Assembly (NCBI GenBank): GCA_001914695.1
Contig: MNCZ01000099.1
Location: forward strand, 1 to 64,000
Reading direction: 5' to 3'
Length of the DNA: 64,000 bases
Source: Gammaproteobacteria bacterium 13_2_20CM_66_19
GTDB lineage: Bacteria; Pseudomonadota; Gammaproteobacteria; Steroidobacterales; Steroidobacteraceae
In this document: piece by piece, positions 18,078 to 27,135 of the stretch
How positions within the stretch are numbered: position 1 is the stretch's first letter
How the letters are laid out: each line of letters starts with the position of its first letter
Program-made: the position numbers and the translations under genes
Notes under the pieces: generated by a model
What the model saw: the letters and a program-made list of their open reading frames with translations, nothing else
Databases searched by the model: none
Told to the model about the DNA's origin: nothing

Positions 18078-18869
18078 ATGCGCAGCCCGAGGGTCTCCGC
18101 GTTGCTTGCAGCAGCGCTGCTCTTGATACCCCTGCAGCGGGCGCTGGCCGACACGCGCTATGTCTGGAGTGACGCCTCCGGCGACGAGCAAGTCACTCGC
18201 GAGCCGCCTCCCCAGGGCATCGTCTATTCACGCATCAGCATCCCGGACGCCATCTCGTGGCGTCGTCGGCCTGAGATGCCCAAGGCGTTCACCCCGAAGA
18301 CACCCCCTTCGACCCAGGAGCTGTTCAATCAGGCAGCGAGTTCGATCTACTGGGTCGAGAGCATCGAGGGCGACAAGCTCAATTCGGAGCGAATTACCCA
18401 TTACGGCTCGGCCGTCGCCATTTCGGACGAACTGGCGCTGACCAATTGCCACGTCACACGCGGGAGCGGCGCTCAGCTCACGATCGGCGCCGGCAGAACC
18501 GACGAGACCGGTGAAGCGGAGCTCGAGGCCGCCGATTTTGATGCCGACCGCTGCGTCATTCGTAGCCGCACGCTGCGCCTGCAGGCGGTCAAGGGCATCC
18601 GGCCCTACGATAACCTGGAGATCGGTGAGACGGTCTACACGATCGGCAATCCGCGGCGGCTGGAGCGCACCCTCGGTAACGGCCTGGTCTCGGGCAAGCG
18701 AGAGCTCCAAGGCGAGCGCTGGATTCAATTCACAGCGCCGATCTCTCGCGGTTCATCCGGCGGCGGACTGTTCGACGCGCAGGGGAATCTTATCGGTATC
18801 ACCTCGCTGTCCATGCGCGACGCGCAGGGTATCAACTTCGCGATCCCCGCCGAAGAATTCTGGAAGTAA
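18078..18869 (+). CDS. Secreted trypsin-like serine protease (S1 fold), DUF4124-like N-terminus
   Basis: Signal peptide; LTNCHVT (His), DADRCVI (Asp), SRGSSGGGLFD (Ser); GITSLSMRDAQGINFAIPAEEF. Confidence 0.85.
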   Translation: MRSPRVSALLAAALLLIPLQRALADTRYVWSDASGDEQVTREPPPQGIVYSRISIPDAISWRRRPEMPKAFTPKTPPSTQELFNQAASSIYWVESIEGDKLNSERITHYGSAVAISDELALTNCHVTRGSGAQLTIGAGRTDETGEAELEAADFDADRCVIRSRTLRLQAVKGIRPYDNLEIGETVYTIGNPRRLERTLGNGLVSGKRELQGERWIQFTAPISRGSSGGGLFDAQGNLIGITSLSMRDAQGINFAIPAEEFWK

Positions 18870-18878
18870 CCGACAGCC

Positions 18879-19844
18879 GTGCGCATCGGCTTCATCGGAC
18901 TCGGCAACGTCGGTAGCCAGCTGGCCGGCAACCTGCTGCGTCACGGCATCGACCTGACGGTGCGCGACGTCGACCCGGAGCGGGTCGCGGCGCTCGTCGC
19001 GCGCGGCGCGCGGGCGGCGGACTCCCCGCGAGAGCTCGCCGCGGGCGTCGGGCTCGTGATCACGTGCCTGCCCTCCCCGGCCGTATCCGCGCAGGTCATG
19101 GAGCGGCCCGACGGCGTGCTCGCCGGGCTCGCGCGGGGCAAGATCTGGCTCGAGATGAGCACTACCGACCCCGCCGAGGCGCGCCGCCTGGCCGCCCGCG
19201 TCGAGGAGCGCGGCGCGATCGCCATGGACTGTCCGGTGTCCGGCGGCTGCCACCGCGCCGCCACGGGCAACATCTCGATCTTCGCCGGCGGCTCGCGCGA
19301 GGCCTTCGAGCGGGTGCTGCCGGTGCTCGCGATTCTCGGCCAGCGGATCCTGCACACCGGCCCCGTGGGCTCGGCTTCCATGCTCAAGGTCCTCACCAAC
19401 TATCTCTGCACGGTGCATCTCGCCGCGCTCGCCGAGGCGCTCACGGTCGCGAAGGTCTCAGGTCTCGACCTGAACACGACCTACGAGGGCATCCGTATCT
19501 CCTCCGGAAACTCCTTCGTGCACGAGACCGAGTCGCAGGTCATCCTGAACGGCAGCCGCGACATCAACTTCACCATGGACCTGGTGATCAAGGACGTGGG
19601 ACTGTTCGATGAGCTGGCCCGCGCTCACGGAGTGCCCCTCGAGCTGTCGCCGCTGGTGCTCGGCGTGTTCAGGGACGGCGCGCGCCGCTACGGCGAGCGC
19701 GAGCTCTCGCCCAATATCATCCGCCGCCTCGAGGAGGCCTGCGGGGTGCGGGTGCTGGGCGAGGGCTTCCCCCCGCAGATCGTCGACACCGAGCCCAAGG
19801 TTCCCGGCTACGAGGTGGTGCCGCGGCGCGGCCCGGCGCCGTGA
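18879..19844 (+). CDS. 3-hydroxyisobutyrate dehydrogenase-family NAD(P)-dependent oxidoreductase
   Basis: GFIGLGNVGSQLAGNL Rossmann motif, DCPVSGG, KVLTNYL catalytic Lys/Asn; GTG start. Confidence 0.9.
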   Translation: MRIGFIGLGNVGSQLAGNLLRHGIDLTVRDVDPERVAALVARGARAADSPRELAAGVGLVITCLPSPAVSAQVMERPDGVLAGLARGKIWLEMSTTDPAEARRLAARVEERGAIAMDCPVSGGCHRAATGNISIFAGGSREAFERVLPVLAILGQRILHTGPVGSASMLKVLTNYLCTVHLAALAEALTVAKVSGLDLNTTYEGIRISSGNSFVHETESQVILNGSRDINFTMDLVIKDVGLFDELARAHGVPLELSPLVLGVFRDGARRYGERELSPNIIRRLEEACGVRVLGEGFPPQIVDTEPKVPGYEVVPRRGPAP

Positions 19845-21277
19845 ACGGCACGCTCATCGAGAAGCGCTCGATCGACTACGTGCCGCTCGCCGAAAGGCAC
19901 GGCAAGGTCTGGCATCTCTGGCCGGTCTGGTTCTCGGGGGATGCGCATCTGGCGACCCTCGCGGTGGGCGTGCTCGGCATCAGTCTCGGGGGGAATCTGC
20001 TCTGGACCGCGGTGGCGGTGGTGGCGGGCTGCCTTCTCGGCACCTTCTTCATGGCGTTCCACTCGACCCAGGGGCCGCAACTGGGGCTCCCTCAGATGAT
20101 CCAGTCGCGGCCGCAGTTCGGCTACAGCGGGGCGCTGCTGGTCTGGGGAGTGGCCATGATCGCCTACGTGGGCTACAACGCCTTCAACCAGGTGCTGGCC
20201 GCGCAGGCGCTGCACCAGCTGAACGGCTCGATCTCCCCCACCTCCCCCACGGCCATCGTGCTCATCGCGCTCGGTGCGGTGGCCCTCGCGGCGCTCGGCT
20301 ACGACAAGATCCACGCGGCGCAGCGGGGTTTCGCTTACCTGATGATCGTGATCCTCACGGTGTTCTCGGTCGGGGCGTTGTTCACGCTCTCTTTTCCGGC
20401 GGTGCAGTGGGACCCCGCGGGCTTTCGCGGAGTGCCGTTCCTCGCGCAGCTCTTCGCCGCCGCCTCCTACCAGCTCAGCTGGTCGATCTACGTGTCGGAC
20501 TACTCGCGCTATCTGCCACGCGACGTCGGGGTGCGGGCATCGTTCTGGTGGACCTATCTCGGGGCTTTCGTAGGGGGCGCCTGGATGATGCTGGTCGGCA
20601 CCGTCGCGGCCGCGGCCGCCCCCAGGCTCGACGTCGCCGCCGCCATGGAGCATGCGGCGGATGCGGTGCTCCCGGGGCTCGGTAGGGTGCTGCTCGTGGG
20701 AGCGCTCCTCGGACTCGTCACGATCTCGGCGCTCAACTTCTACGGCGCCTCGCTGACGCTCCTGAGCTGCGCCGACACGGTGAAGCCGCTGCGTTGCACG
20801 GCCGTGAAGCGCCTCGTGAGTCTCGCCGTCGCATTCGTGGCGAGCAACGCGATCGCCCTCTCCTCCTCCAGCAACTTCGTCAACCGCTTCGAGGACCTGC
20901 TCGCCGTGCTCCTTTATCTCTTCACGCCCTGGACGGCGATCAACCTGGTCGACTTCTATCTCGTGCGCAAGGGCCACTACTCGATTCGCGAGATCTTCAA
21001 TCCCGCCGGCATGTACGGCCGTTGGAACTGGCGCGGGCTCACCGCCTACCTCGTGGGCTTCGCGGTCATGATTCCCTTCTTCAGCTCGGGCCTCTACACC
21101 GGGCCCATCGCCCGTGCCCTCGGCGGCGCCGATATCGCGATGCTGGTGGGGCTGCCGGTCGCCGCCGGTGTCTATCTGCTCGTCTGCCGCTCGCTCGACC
21201 TCAAGCTCGACGCGCGGCGCGCCGCCGCCGCGGACGTCGGGCTCGAGCCGGGCGCGCCGAGTGCACAGACCGCGTAA
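19841..21277 (+). CDS. NCS1-family (purine/cytosine permease-like) transporter
   Basis: 478 aa, 12 TM; GNLLWTAVAVVAGCLLGTFFMAFHSTQGPQLGLPQMIQSRPQFGYSGA; 4-bp overlap with the upstream gene. Confidence 0.88.
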   Translation: MNGTLIEKRSIDYVPLAERHGKVWHLWPVWFSGDAHLATLAVGVLGISLGGNLLWTAVAVVAGCLLGTFFMAFHSTQGPQLGLPQMIQSRPQFGYSGALLVWGVAMIAYVGYNAFNQVLAAQALHQLNGSISPTSPTAIVLIALGAVALAALGYDKIHAAQRGFAYLMIVILTVFSVGALFTLSFPAVQWDPAGFRGVPFLAQLFAAASYQLSWSIYVSDYSRYLPRDVGVRASFWWTYLGAFVGGAWMMLVGTVAAAAAPRLDVAAAMEHAADAVLPGLGRVLLVGALLGLVTISALNFYGASLTLLSCADTVKPLRCTAVKRLVSLAVAFVASNAIALSSSSNFVNRFEDLLAVLLYLFTPWTAINLVDFYLVRKGHYSIREIFNPAGMYGRWNWRGLTAYLVGFAVMIPFFSSGLYTGPIARALGGADIAMLVGLPVAAGVYLLVCRSLDLKLDARRAAAADVGLEPGAPSAQTA

Positions 21278-21296
21278 TTGCCAGTAGCATCGACCC

Positions 21297-21935
21297 ATGC
21301 CCAAGGTCGTCGATCACGCGCAGCGCCGGGACGAGATCGCACTCGTCGCCTGCCGGGTGGTGGCCCAGCACGGTTTCGACGGGGCGAGCATGGTGCGTAT
21401 CGCGCACGAGGCCGGCTATACCACCGGCATGCTGGCGCACTACTTCGACACCAAGCAGGACATCATCATCGCCGCACTGCGGCTCATTCTGCGGCGCATC
21501 GAGGAGCGCCTCACCCAGCCGGCGGCGCGGGGCGGGCGGCCGGATCTGCTCGCGCTCCTCACGGAGGCGCTGCCCCTCGACGAGCACCGGCGCACCGAGT
21601 GCGCGTTCTGGACCACCTTCTGGGGACAGGTCAGCACCGACAAGCGGCTGAAGCGCATCAACGCCTGGGTGCACCGCGAGTACCTGCGTCTCTTCGAGCG
21701 CTGCCTCGCGCAGTGCTGGCCGGAGTGGGCACAGTGGCCCGCGGCGAAGCGTGACTACGTGCTGCGCTCGCTCGTCACCTTCATCAACGGACTCACCGCG
21801 AGCGCCGTGGCCAACCGCGGCGACTGGCCGCCTGAGCTTCAGGTCGAGCAGTTGCGGCTGCAGCTGCAGCTGTTGCGCGCCTGGGCGACGGGCACGGCCG
21901 GCGCGCCGCTCGCACAGCAGGCGGCGGGCGCTTAG
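21297..21935 (+). CDS. TetR/AcrR (BetI-like) transcriptional regulator
   Basis: RRDEIALVACRVVAQHGFDGASMVRIAHEAGYTTGMLAHYFDTKQDII. Confidence 0.88.
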   Translation: MPKVVDHAQRRDEIALVACRVVAQHGFDGASMVRIAHEAGYTTGMLAHYFDTKQDIIIAALRLILRRIEERLTQPAARGGRPDLLALLTEALPLDEHRRTECAFWTTFWGQVSTDKRLKRINAWVHREYLRLFERCLAQCWPEWAQWPAAKRDYVLRSLVTFINGLTASAVANRGDWPPELQVEQLRLQLQLLRAWATGTAGAPLAQQAAGA

Positions 21936-21961
21936 GGCTTGCGGCCGGCCGCGGGCGGCGT

Positions 21962-22603
21962 TCACCGCTCGCGTGTCACGCCGACAGGCAGAACGTCCGC
22001 GGCGCGCATCTCGGGATCCGCGAAGGCCTCGGGACGGTTCAAGTACTCGAGCGCCATGTCGACGGCGTCGTGGCCCCAGAAGAGCTCCTCGCCGATCACC
22101 AGCGTCGGCACGCCGAAGACGCCGCGCGAGATCGCCCAATCCGTGTTCGCGCGCAGCCGCTCCTTCACCGCCGGATCGGCAATGGCCGCCTGCGGATTCG
22201 TGACTCCGAGCAGGGGCGCAAGATCGGCGATGACCGCGGGATCGCTGACGTCCCGGCCGTCCCGGAACACGGCATCGAGCACGGTCCCCGCGGCACGGCG
22301 ATCGCCGCCGGCTGCAATGATGAGACGCAACGCCGAGAGCGGGTTGAACGGGTGGGCCGGCGGCATGCGCATCGGGATCGCCATGCTCCGAGCGCGCCAT
22401 ATGACGAAGCGATAGGTGAAGCGGCGCTTGGACGGAATCTCCGCAGGCCCCGCCTGCCCGAAATGCTTGAGCAACCCGGCCAGCAGGACCGGTACGCACT
22501 CGAGCTGCACGTGGGGCGGCAGCTCCACGAGGCGCGGGAAGGCGAGGTACGCAAAGGGCGAGATGACGTCGAATACCCAGGAGACCTTCACGGCTTGACT
22601 CAC
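21962..22603 (-). CDS. DsbA-fold 2-hydroxychromene-2-carboxylate isomerase family protein
   Basis: VFDVISPFAYLAFPRL..., GVFGVPTLVIGEELFWGHDAVDMALEYL. Confidence 0.87.
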   Translation of the reverse strand: MSQAVKVSWVFDVISPFAYLAFPRLVELPPHVQLECVPVLLAGLLKHFGQAGPAEIPSKRRFTYRFVIWRARSMAIPMRMPPAHPFNPLSALRLIIAAGGDRRAAGTVLDAVFRDGRDVSDPAVIADLAPLLGVTNPQAAIADPAVKERLRANTDWAISRGVFGVPTLVIGEELFWGHDAVDMALEYLNRPEAFADPEMRAADVLPVGVTRER

Positions 22604-22624
22604 CCTCGGGCTCCGCGCGCAGCT

Positions 22625-23491
22625 TCAGCTCATGAACTCGATCTCGACCCCCGGGGGCGCGGGCGAGGTGCGGTCCACGAAAAGATCTCCGAGCAGCACC
22701 GCGCCCGGCTCGACGCTGTAGCGGGCGAAGTCGCGCACGCCCGCCTCGGCGAGCACGCTGTCGTCGATGAAGAAATGTCCGGTGCACTCGCGCGCCGGCC
22801 TGTTGAGGATGACGTGAGCGGCATCGGCCACGATCTCGGGCTTGCGCGAGCGGCTCATCATGGCAGCGCCACCGAGCGCAAACTCCACGGCCGCGGTTGC
22901 GATCGTCGTCCGTGGCCACAGCGCGTTGCAGGCGATGCCGTCCGCGCGGTACTGCTCCGCGAGTCCGAGCATGCACAGCGACATCCCATACTTCGAGAGC
23001 GAATAGGCCAGGTGCCCCGCGAACCACTTGGGTCGCAGATCGAGCGGCGGCGAGAGCGTCAGGATGTGCGGATTCCGCGCCCGCTTCAGGTGAGGCAGGC
23101 AGGCGCGCGAGGTGACGAAAGTGCCGCGGGTGTTGATCTGCTGGATGAGATCGTAGCGGCGCATGTCGATCTGCTCGGTGGAGGCGAGATTGATCGCCGA
23201 GGCGTTGTTGATGCAGATGTCGATGCCGCCGAACGTGCGCGCGCATTGGCGCACCGCCTCCGCCACGCTCGCCTCGTCGCGCACGTCGACCACGAGCGGC
23301 AATGCCTTGCCCCCCGCCTGCTCGATCTCCCGCGCGGCGCTATGGATCGTGCCCGGGAGCTTCGGATGCGGCTCGGCGGTCTTCGCCGCGATCGCGACGT
23401 TCGCCCCATCGCGTGCCGCCCGCAGCGCAATCGCGAGCCCGATTCCGCGGCTGGCGCCGGTAATAAAGAGTGTCTTGCCGGCGAGGCTCAC
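22625..23491 (-). CDS. Short-chain dehydrogenase/reductase
   Basis: TGASRGIGLAIALRAARDGA, INNASAI, AYSLSKYGMSL (YxxxK). Confidence 0.9.
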   Translation of the reverse strand: MSLAGKTLFITGASRGIGLAIALRAARDGANVAIAAKTAEPHPKLPGTIHSAAREIEQAGGKALPLVVDVRDEASVAEAVRQCARTFGGIDICINNASAINLASTEQIDMRRYDLIQQINTRGTFVTSRACLPHLKRARNPHILTLSPPLDLRPKWFAGHLAYSLSKYGMSLCMLGLAEQYRADGIACNALWPRTTIATAAVEFALGGAAMMSRSRKPEIVADAAHVILNRPARECTGHFFIDDSVLAEAGVRDFARYSVEPGAVLLGDLFVDRTSPAPPGVEIEFMS

Positions 23492-23904
23492 CGTTCCCGT
23501 GCCCCCTTCACCTCGATCCGATTGCCGTCAGGGTCCTCGATATAGAATGAGCGTCCCTGGCCCTCGGCGCCGTAACGCGCCGCCGGATCGATGACGCCGA
23601 CGCCGCGGGAGGCAAACCACGACGCGAGCTCCGGCTCGTTGAACGGCGCGAGCGCGAGACAAAAGTGCTCCACATTGGGTACTCCGGCGCGCGAGCCGGC
23701 GGCGGGGCGGCCGAGGGGACCGTCGAGCGTCACGAGGTCGATGAGGCTCCGTCCGGCCCGCAGCTGCGTGAGGCCGAGCTCGGGCTGCTCGCGCTCCACG
23801 CGACAGCCGAGGACGTCGCGGTAGAACGCCAGCGCCCGGGGGAGCTCGCGCACCCGCAGCACGATGTGATCGATGCCTTGAACCACGAACGGCGGCTCGG
23901 ACAT
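23488..23904 (-). CDS. VOC (glyoxalase/extradiol-fold) protein
   Basis: GIDHIVLRVRELPRALAFYRDVLG ... SFYIEDPDGNRIEVKG; 138 aa, 4-bp overlap with SDR. Confidence 0.88.
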   Translation of the reverse strand: MSEPPFVVQGIDHIVLRVRELPRALAFYRDVLGCRVEREQPELGLTQLRAGRSLIDLVTLDGPLGRPAAGSRAGVPNVEHFCLALAPFNEPELASWFASRGVGVIDPAARYGAEGQGRSFYIEDPDGNRIEVKGARER

Positions 23905-23914
23905 CCGGCAGCTC

Positions 23915-24253
23915 CTACGGCTTGCCGGAGTAGTTGCCGTCCAGGTAGTCGAGGATCTGCCTGGCTTCCTCGTCGGTGAGCGGACCGCCGAAGCGATCCC
24001 TCATCTTCTGAACTTCCTTTTGCCACACGGCCCGGTTCATGGCCGGCGCGTTGCTCGGTATGTAATCGAGGCTGTGACAGATGTTGCAGCGACCCTCGGT
24101 CAGCTCGCGCCCGGGAGCATCCTTCAGCCGCACGGTCTCCTCCTTGAGCTGAGCGGGTACCAGCGGCTCCGCCGCCCCTAGCCAGCCGCCGGCGCCACCT
24201 AGCACGAGCGCCGCCGTGGCCAGTGCGGGCAAGCGGGCGAGCGCGACCTTCAC
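23915..24253 (-). CDS. c-type cytochrome, SorB-like sulfite dehydrogenase subunit
   Basis: Signal peptide, CNICH heme motif, SNAPAMNRAVWQKEVQKM; 4-bp overlap with sorA-like gene. Confidence 0.8.
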   Translation of the reverse strand: MKVALARLPALATAALVLGGAGGWLGAAEPLVPAQLKEETVRLKDAPGRELTEGRCNICHSLDYIPSNAPAMNRAVWQKEVQKMRDRFGGPLTDEEARQILDYLDGNYSGKP

Positions 24254-25437
24254 GCGATCTCCAGGCTCACGGCCTGCACGATGTTGTCGTGGTAGCCGGA
24301 AGGATTGGGCGTCAGCTTATCCGGCTGCTTCGCCCCGTTGCGGCTGCGCGCCCGCACCGCCACATCGAGCCGGCCGGCCCTCGAGGTGTCGAGCACAAAG
24401 CGGAACTCGCGCCAGGCAAAGCGCCCCAGATCGCGCTGGAGCGTGGCGTCGCGCCACCTCTGTCCACCGTCCACCGAAACCTCCACCCCCTCGATTCCAG
24501 CGCCGCCGTCCCAGGCCTTGCCGGCGAGCTCGGCGTGCGCGCCGCGACTCAAGCGCGCGCCCGAGCCGGGACTCACGATGAGTGAGTTCACCAACAACTC
24601 GGTGACCGGCGTGGTCTCGGCGGTCTCCTGGCTCGTGAAGCGCGCGCCGGGAAACGCTCCGGTCGGCACCCGGTACGCGGTCTTCATCCAGAAGCCGTCG
24701 AAGGCGCGCGGCTCGATGCGGATCGAGGCGAGATGCTTCATCCAGTAGGTTCCGACCCAGCCCGGCACCACCAGTCGCGCCGGTGCGCCGTTCCAGTGCG
24801 GGAGTGGCCGGCCGTTCATCTCGAAGGCGACCAGCGTGCTCTCATCGAGCGCCCGCTCGACGGGCAAGCTCTTGACGAAAGCCGGCGTCGCCGGAAGCAC
24901 CGGGGCGTCCGCGCCACCGAACACGACTTCGAGCGCGTCCGCGGCTACGCCGGCTCGCTGCAGCACCTCGCGCAGCCGCACCCCGCGCCAGCGCGCGTTG
25001 CCCATCGCGCCGCCGCCCCACTGAACCCCGGGTACGCGGGGAGTGAAGAGCCCACGCCGATTTCCCGCGCATTGATTGACCGCCACGACCTCGACCTGCT
25101 CAAAGCCGCTCCTGAGCTCGGCGAGCGACAGGGTGAGTGCCCGGCGTGCGCTGGCGCCGGAGACCTGCAGCCGCCAGCTGTCAGGATCGATGCGCGGAAT
25201 CACCGTGAGGTGATAGCGCACGAAGAACGCGCCGTTGTCCGTGAGCGGGGCCGCGAGATCCGCGAGCGGGGTTTCGAAGTTCGGCGGGCGGAAGCTACGC
25301 CGGATGAGCGGCTTCTTGCCGGGGAGCGCAGCGAGTGCCTCGACCTGCGCCACCGTGCCCGCGCCATCGGAGGCCCACACGCGCCCGATGAGGCAGCCGC
25401 CCGTGGCGGCGAGCAGGAGCTCACGCCGGGTCGCCAT
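24250..25437 (-). CDS. Sulfite oxidase-family molybdopterin enzyme (SorA-like), Tat signal
   Basis: MATRRELLLAATGG Tat motif; NQCAGNRRG catalytic Cys region; GVQWGGGAMGNARWRGVRLREVL; SVDGGQRW dimerisation domain. Confidence 0.88.
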   Translation of the reverse strand: MATRRELLLAATGGCLIGRVWASDGAGTVAQVEALAALPGKKPLIRRSFRPPNFETPLADLAAPLTDNGAFFVRYHLTVIPRIDPDSWRLQVSGASARRALTLSLAELRSGFEQVEVVAVNQCAGNRRGLFTPRVPGVQWGGGAMGNARWRGVRLREVLQRAGVAADALEVVFGGADAPVLPATPAFVKSLPVERALDESTLVAFEMNGRPLPHWNGAPARLVVPGWVGTYWMKHLASIRIEPRAFDGFWMKTAYRVPTGAFPGARFTSQETAETTPVTELLVNSLIVSPGSGARLSRGAHAELAGKAWDGGAGIEGVEVSVDGGQRWRDATLQRDLGRFAWREFRFVLDTSRAGRLDVAVRARSRNGAKQPDKLTPNPSGYHDNIVQAVSLEIA

Positions 25438-25517
25438 GGCGACTCAATTCCGCTGGTTTCATTGGAATCCCCCGGCGCAGCCGACCTGGCTCAAGCGGGC
25501 GGGAAGGATACCGTAAT

Positions 25518-25532
25518 CCCCCGAAGCGGGGG
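25518..25532. promoter_or_regulatory. CCCCC-GAAGC-GGGGG perfect hairpin in the sorA/apbE divergent region
   Basis: Read directly; about 60 bp upstream of the apbE start. Confidence 0.45.
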
Positions 25533-25593
25533 TACCGCCGCCACCGGCCGGGCGCCCGCGAGCGGACGCGAGTACCCTAAGGCTCCCAACGCC

Positions 25594-26673
25594 ATGATGA
25601 CGCGCATGCTCAGGTTCATCCTCGCCGCGCTTTCCGCGGTGCCGTGCCTGGCCATGCAAGCGGTCACCGCAGCTCCCGCGGCGCCGCTGCCCGCTCGGGG
25701 GGCGTGGCTCGAGCGCACGGAAGCGATCATGGGCACACGCATTTACGTGCAGCTCTGGTCGCAGGACCGGGCCAAAGGCAACGCCGCGATCGATGCGGTG
25801 ATGGCGGAAATGCGCCGCATCGATGCGCTCATGAGCCACTACAAGCCCGAGAGCCAGTTGTCGCAGATCAACGCGCGCGCCAACCGCGAGCCGGTCCAGG
25901 TGGACAAGGAGCTGTTCGATCTCATCAAGCTCTCGACCCACTACTCCGAGATCACCGCAGGCGCCTTCGATATCACCTACGCGAGCGTCGGCTACCTCTA
26001 CGACTATCCGCGCCACGTCCATCCGACCGAAGCGCAGATTCAGCAAGCGCTCCCTGCGGTCAACTGGCGCCGCATGCTGCTCGATGAGCAGCATCACACC
26101 GTGCGCTTCGAGCATCCTGGGATGCGTATCGACCTGGGCGGCATCGGCAAGGGGTACGCCGTCGATCGCGGTGTTGAAATCCTCGAGGCGCGCGGCATCC
26201 GGCACGCCGTGGTCAGTGCAGGCGGCGACAGCCGCATCCTCGGCGATCACCTGGGTCGGCCGTGGCTGGTGGCGATCCGCCATCCCGATGACCCGCACAA
26301 GGTGGTGACCCGCATTCCGCTCAGCGACATCGCCATGTCGACTTCGGGCGACTACGAACGCTATTTCGACGAGAAGGGCGTCCGCTACCACCACATCATC
26401 GACCCGCGCACCGGCCATTCGGCCAGCAAGGTGCGCAGCGCCACGATCCTCGCGCCGACCGCCACGCAGACCGACGGCATGTCGAAGACCGCTTTCGTGC
26501 TGGGCCCTGAAAAAACGCTCGAGATCATCAACCGCATGCCCGAGTACGATGCGGTGTTCGTGTGCCCTGACGGGCGGGTGTTGTACTCCAACGGGCTACG
26601 GCCGCCGGCGCCACGGCCGGCGGGCGCCCCGCCGGCAACGCCTACTGCGGTGAGCCCCCGTGTGACACCTTGA
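25594..26673 (+). CDS. apbE: FAD:protein FMN transferase (ApbE), exported
   Basis: Signal peptide; MGTRIYVQLW, DLGGIGKGYAVDRG, VSAGGDSRILG, DPRTGHSA, TDGMSKTAFVLG. Confidence 0.93.
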   Translation: MMTRMLRFILAALSAVPCLAMQAVTAAPAAPLPARGAWLERTEAIMGTRIYVQLWSQDRAKGNAAIDAVMAEMRRIDALMSHYKPESQLSQINARANREPVQVDKELFDLIKLSTHYSEITAGAFDITYASVGYLYDYPRHVHPTEAQIQQALPAVNWRRMLLDEQHHTVRFEHPGMRIDLGGIGKGYAVDRGVEILEARGIRHAVVSAGGDSRILGDHLGRPWLVAIRHPDDPHKVVTRIPLSDIAMSTSGDYERYFDEKGVRYHHIIDPRTGHSASKVRSATILAPTATQTDGMSKTAFVLGPEKTLEIINRMPEYDAVFVCPDGRVLYSNGLRPPAPRPAGAPPATPTAVSPRVTP

Positions 26674-26914
26674 GCAGCGCGTCGATCTCCGCTTCCGCGG
26701 CGAGCCAGTCCTCGGTCTCGTGACCGGGGGCAAAGCCGCGCCGCTCGGCGCGCAGGTATGCGTTTTCCGCGATCGTCGTGCGCCGCATTTCGGCGGTCAG
26801 CGTCACCCGCGTGGGTTGCGGCGTCACTGACTTGGGCGGCCGCGCGGCAACGCGCGGCGTGCCGGTGCGTGCGGTGGAACTCGCCGGGATATCGCTTGAG
26901 CGTCTGGTAGCCAT
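26642..26914 (-). CDS. DUF2934-like small protein
   Basis: IAENAYLRAERRGFAPGHETEDWLAAEAEIDALL pattern; Met at 26914. Confidence 0.7.
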   Translation of the reverse strand: MATRRSSDIPASSTARTGTPRVAARPPKSVTPQPTRVTLTAEMRRTTIAENAYLRAERRGFAPGHETEDWLAAEAEIDALLKVSHGGSPQ

Positions 26915-27030
26915 CGACTCCTCCTTCAACGAGGCGCTCACTTTGCGCGGGCAGCTTCGCGTGCGCAAGGGCCGGCAGGCGATGCAAGCGCTTACCGCGC
27001 GGCGCTCGTGTTCCTCCGCCCGCCGGGACG

Positions 27031-27135
27031 GGACTCGGACTTACCTTGTGCCGGGAGATCGTCGAAGCGCACGGCGGGCTGAGCCTCGCGAACCGTCCGG
27101 GGGGCGGCGCGCTCGCCACGGTTTGGCTGCCGTGA
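27031..27135 (+). pseudogene. Relic of a sensor histidine kinase C-terminus (ATPase G2 box to stop codon)
   Basis: Frame from 27031 reads [34 protein letters not shown]; no kinase-like sequence upstream in this frame. Confidence 0.7.

Noticed and set aside
19808-21304. 498-aa minus-strand ORF opposite the NCS1 permease
   Set aside because: His/Arg/Glu-rich shadow frame; the sense protein has clear transporter features.
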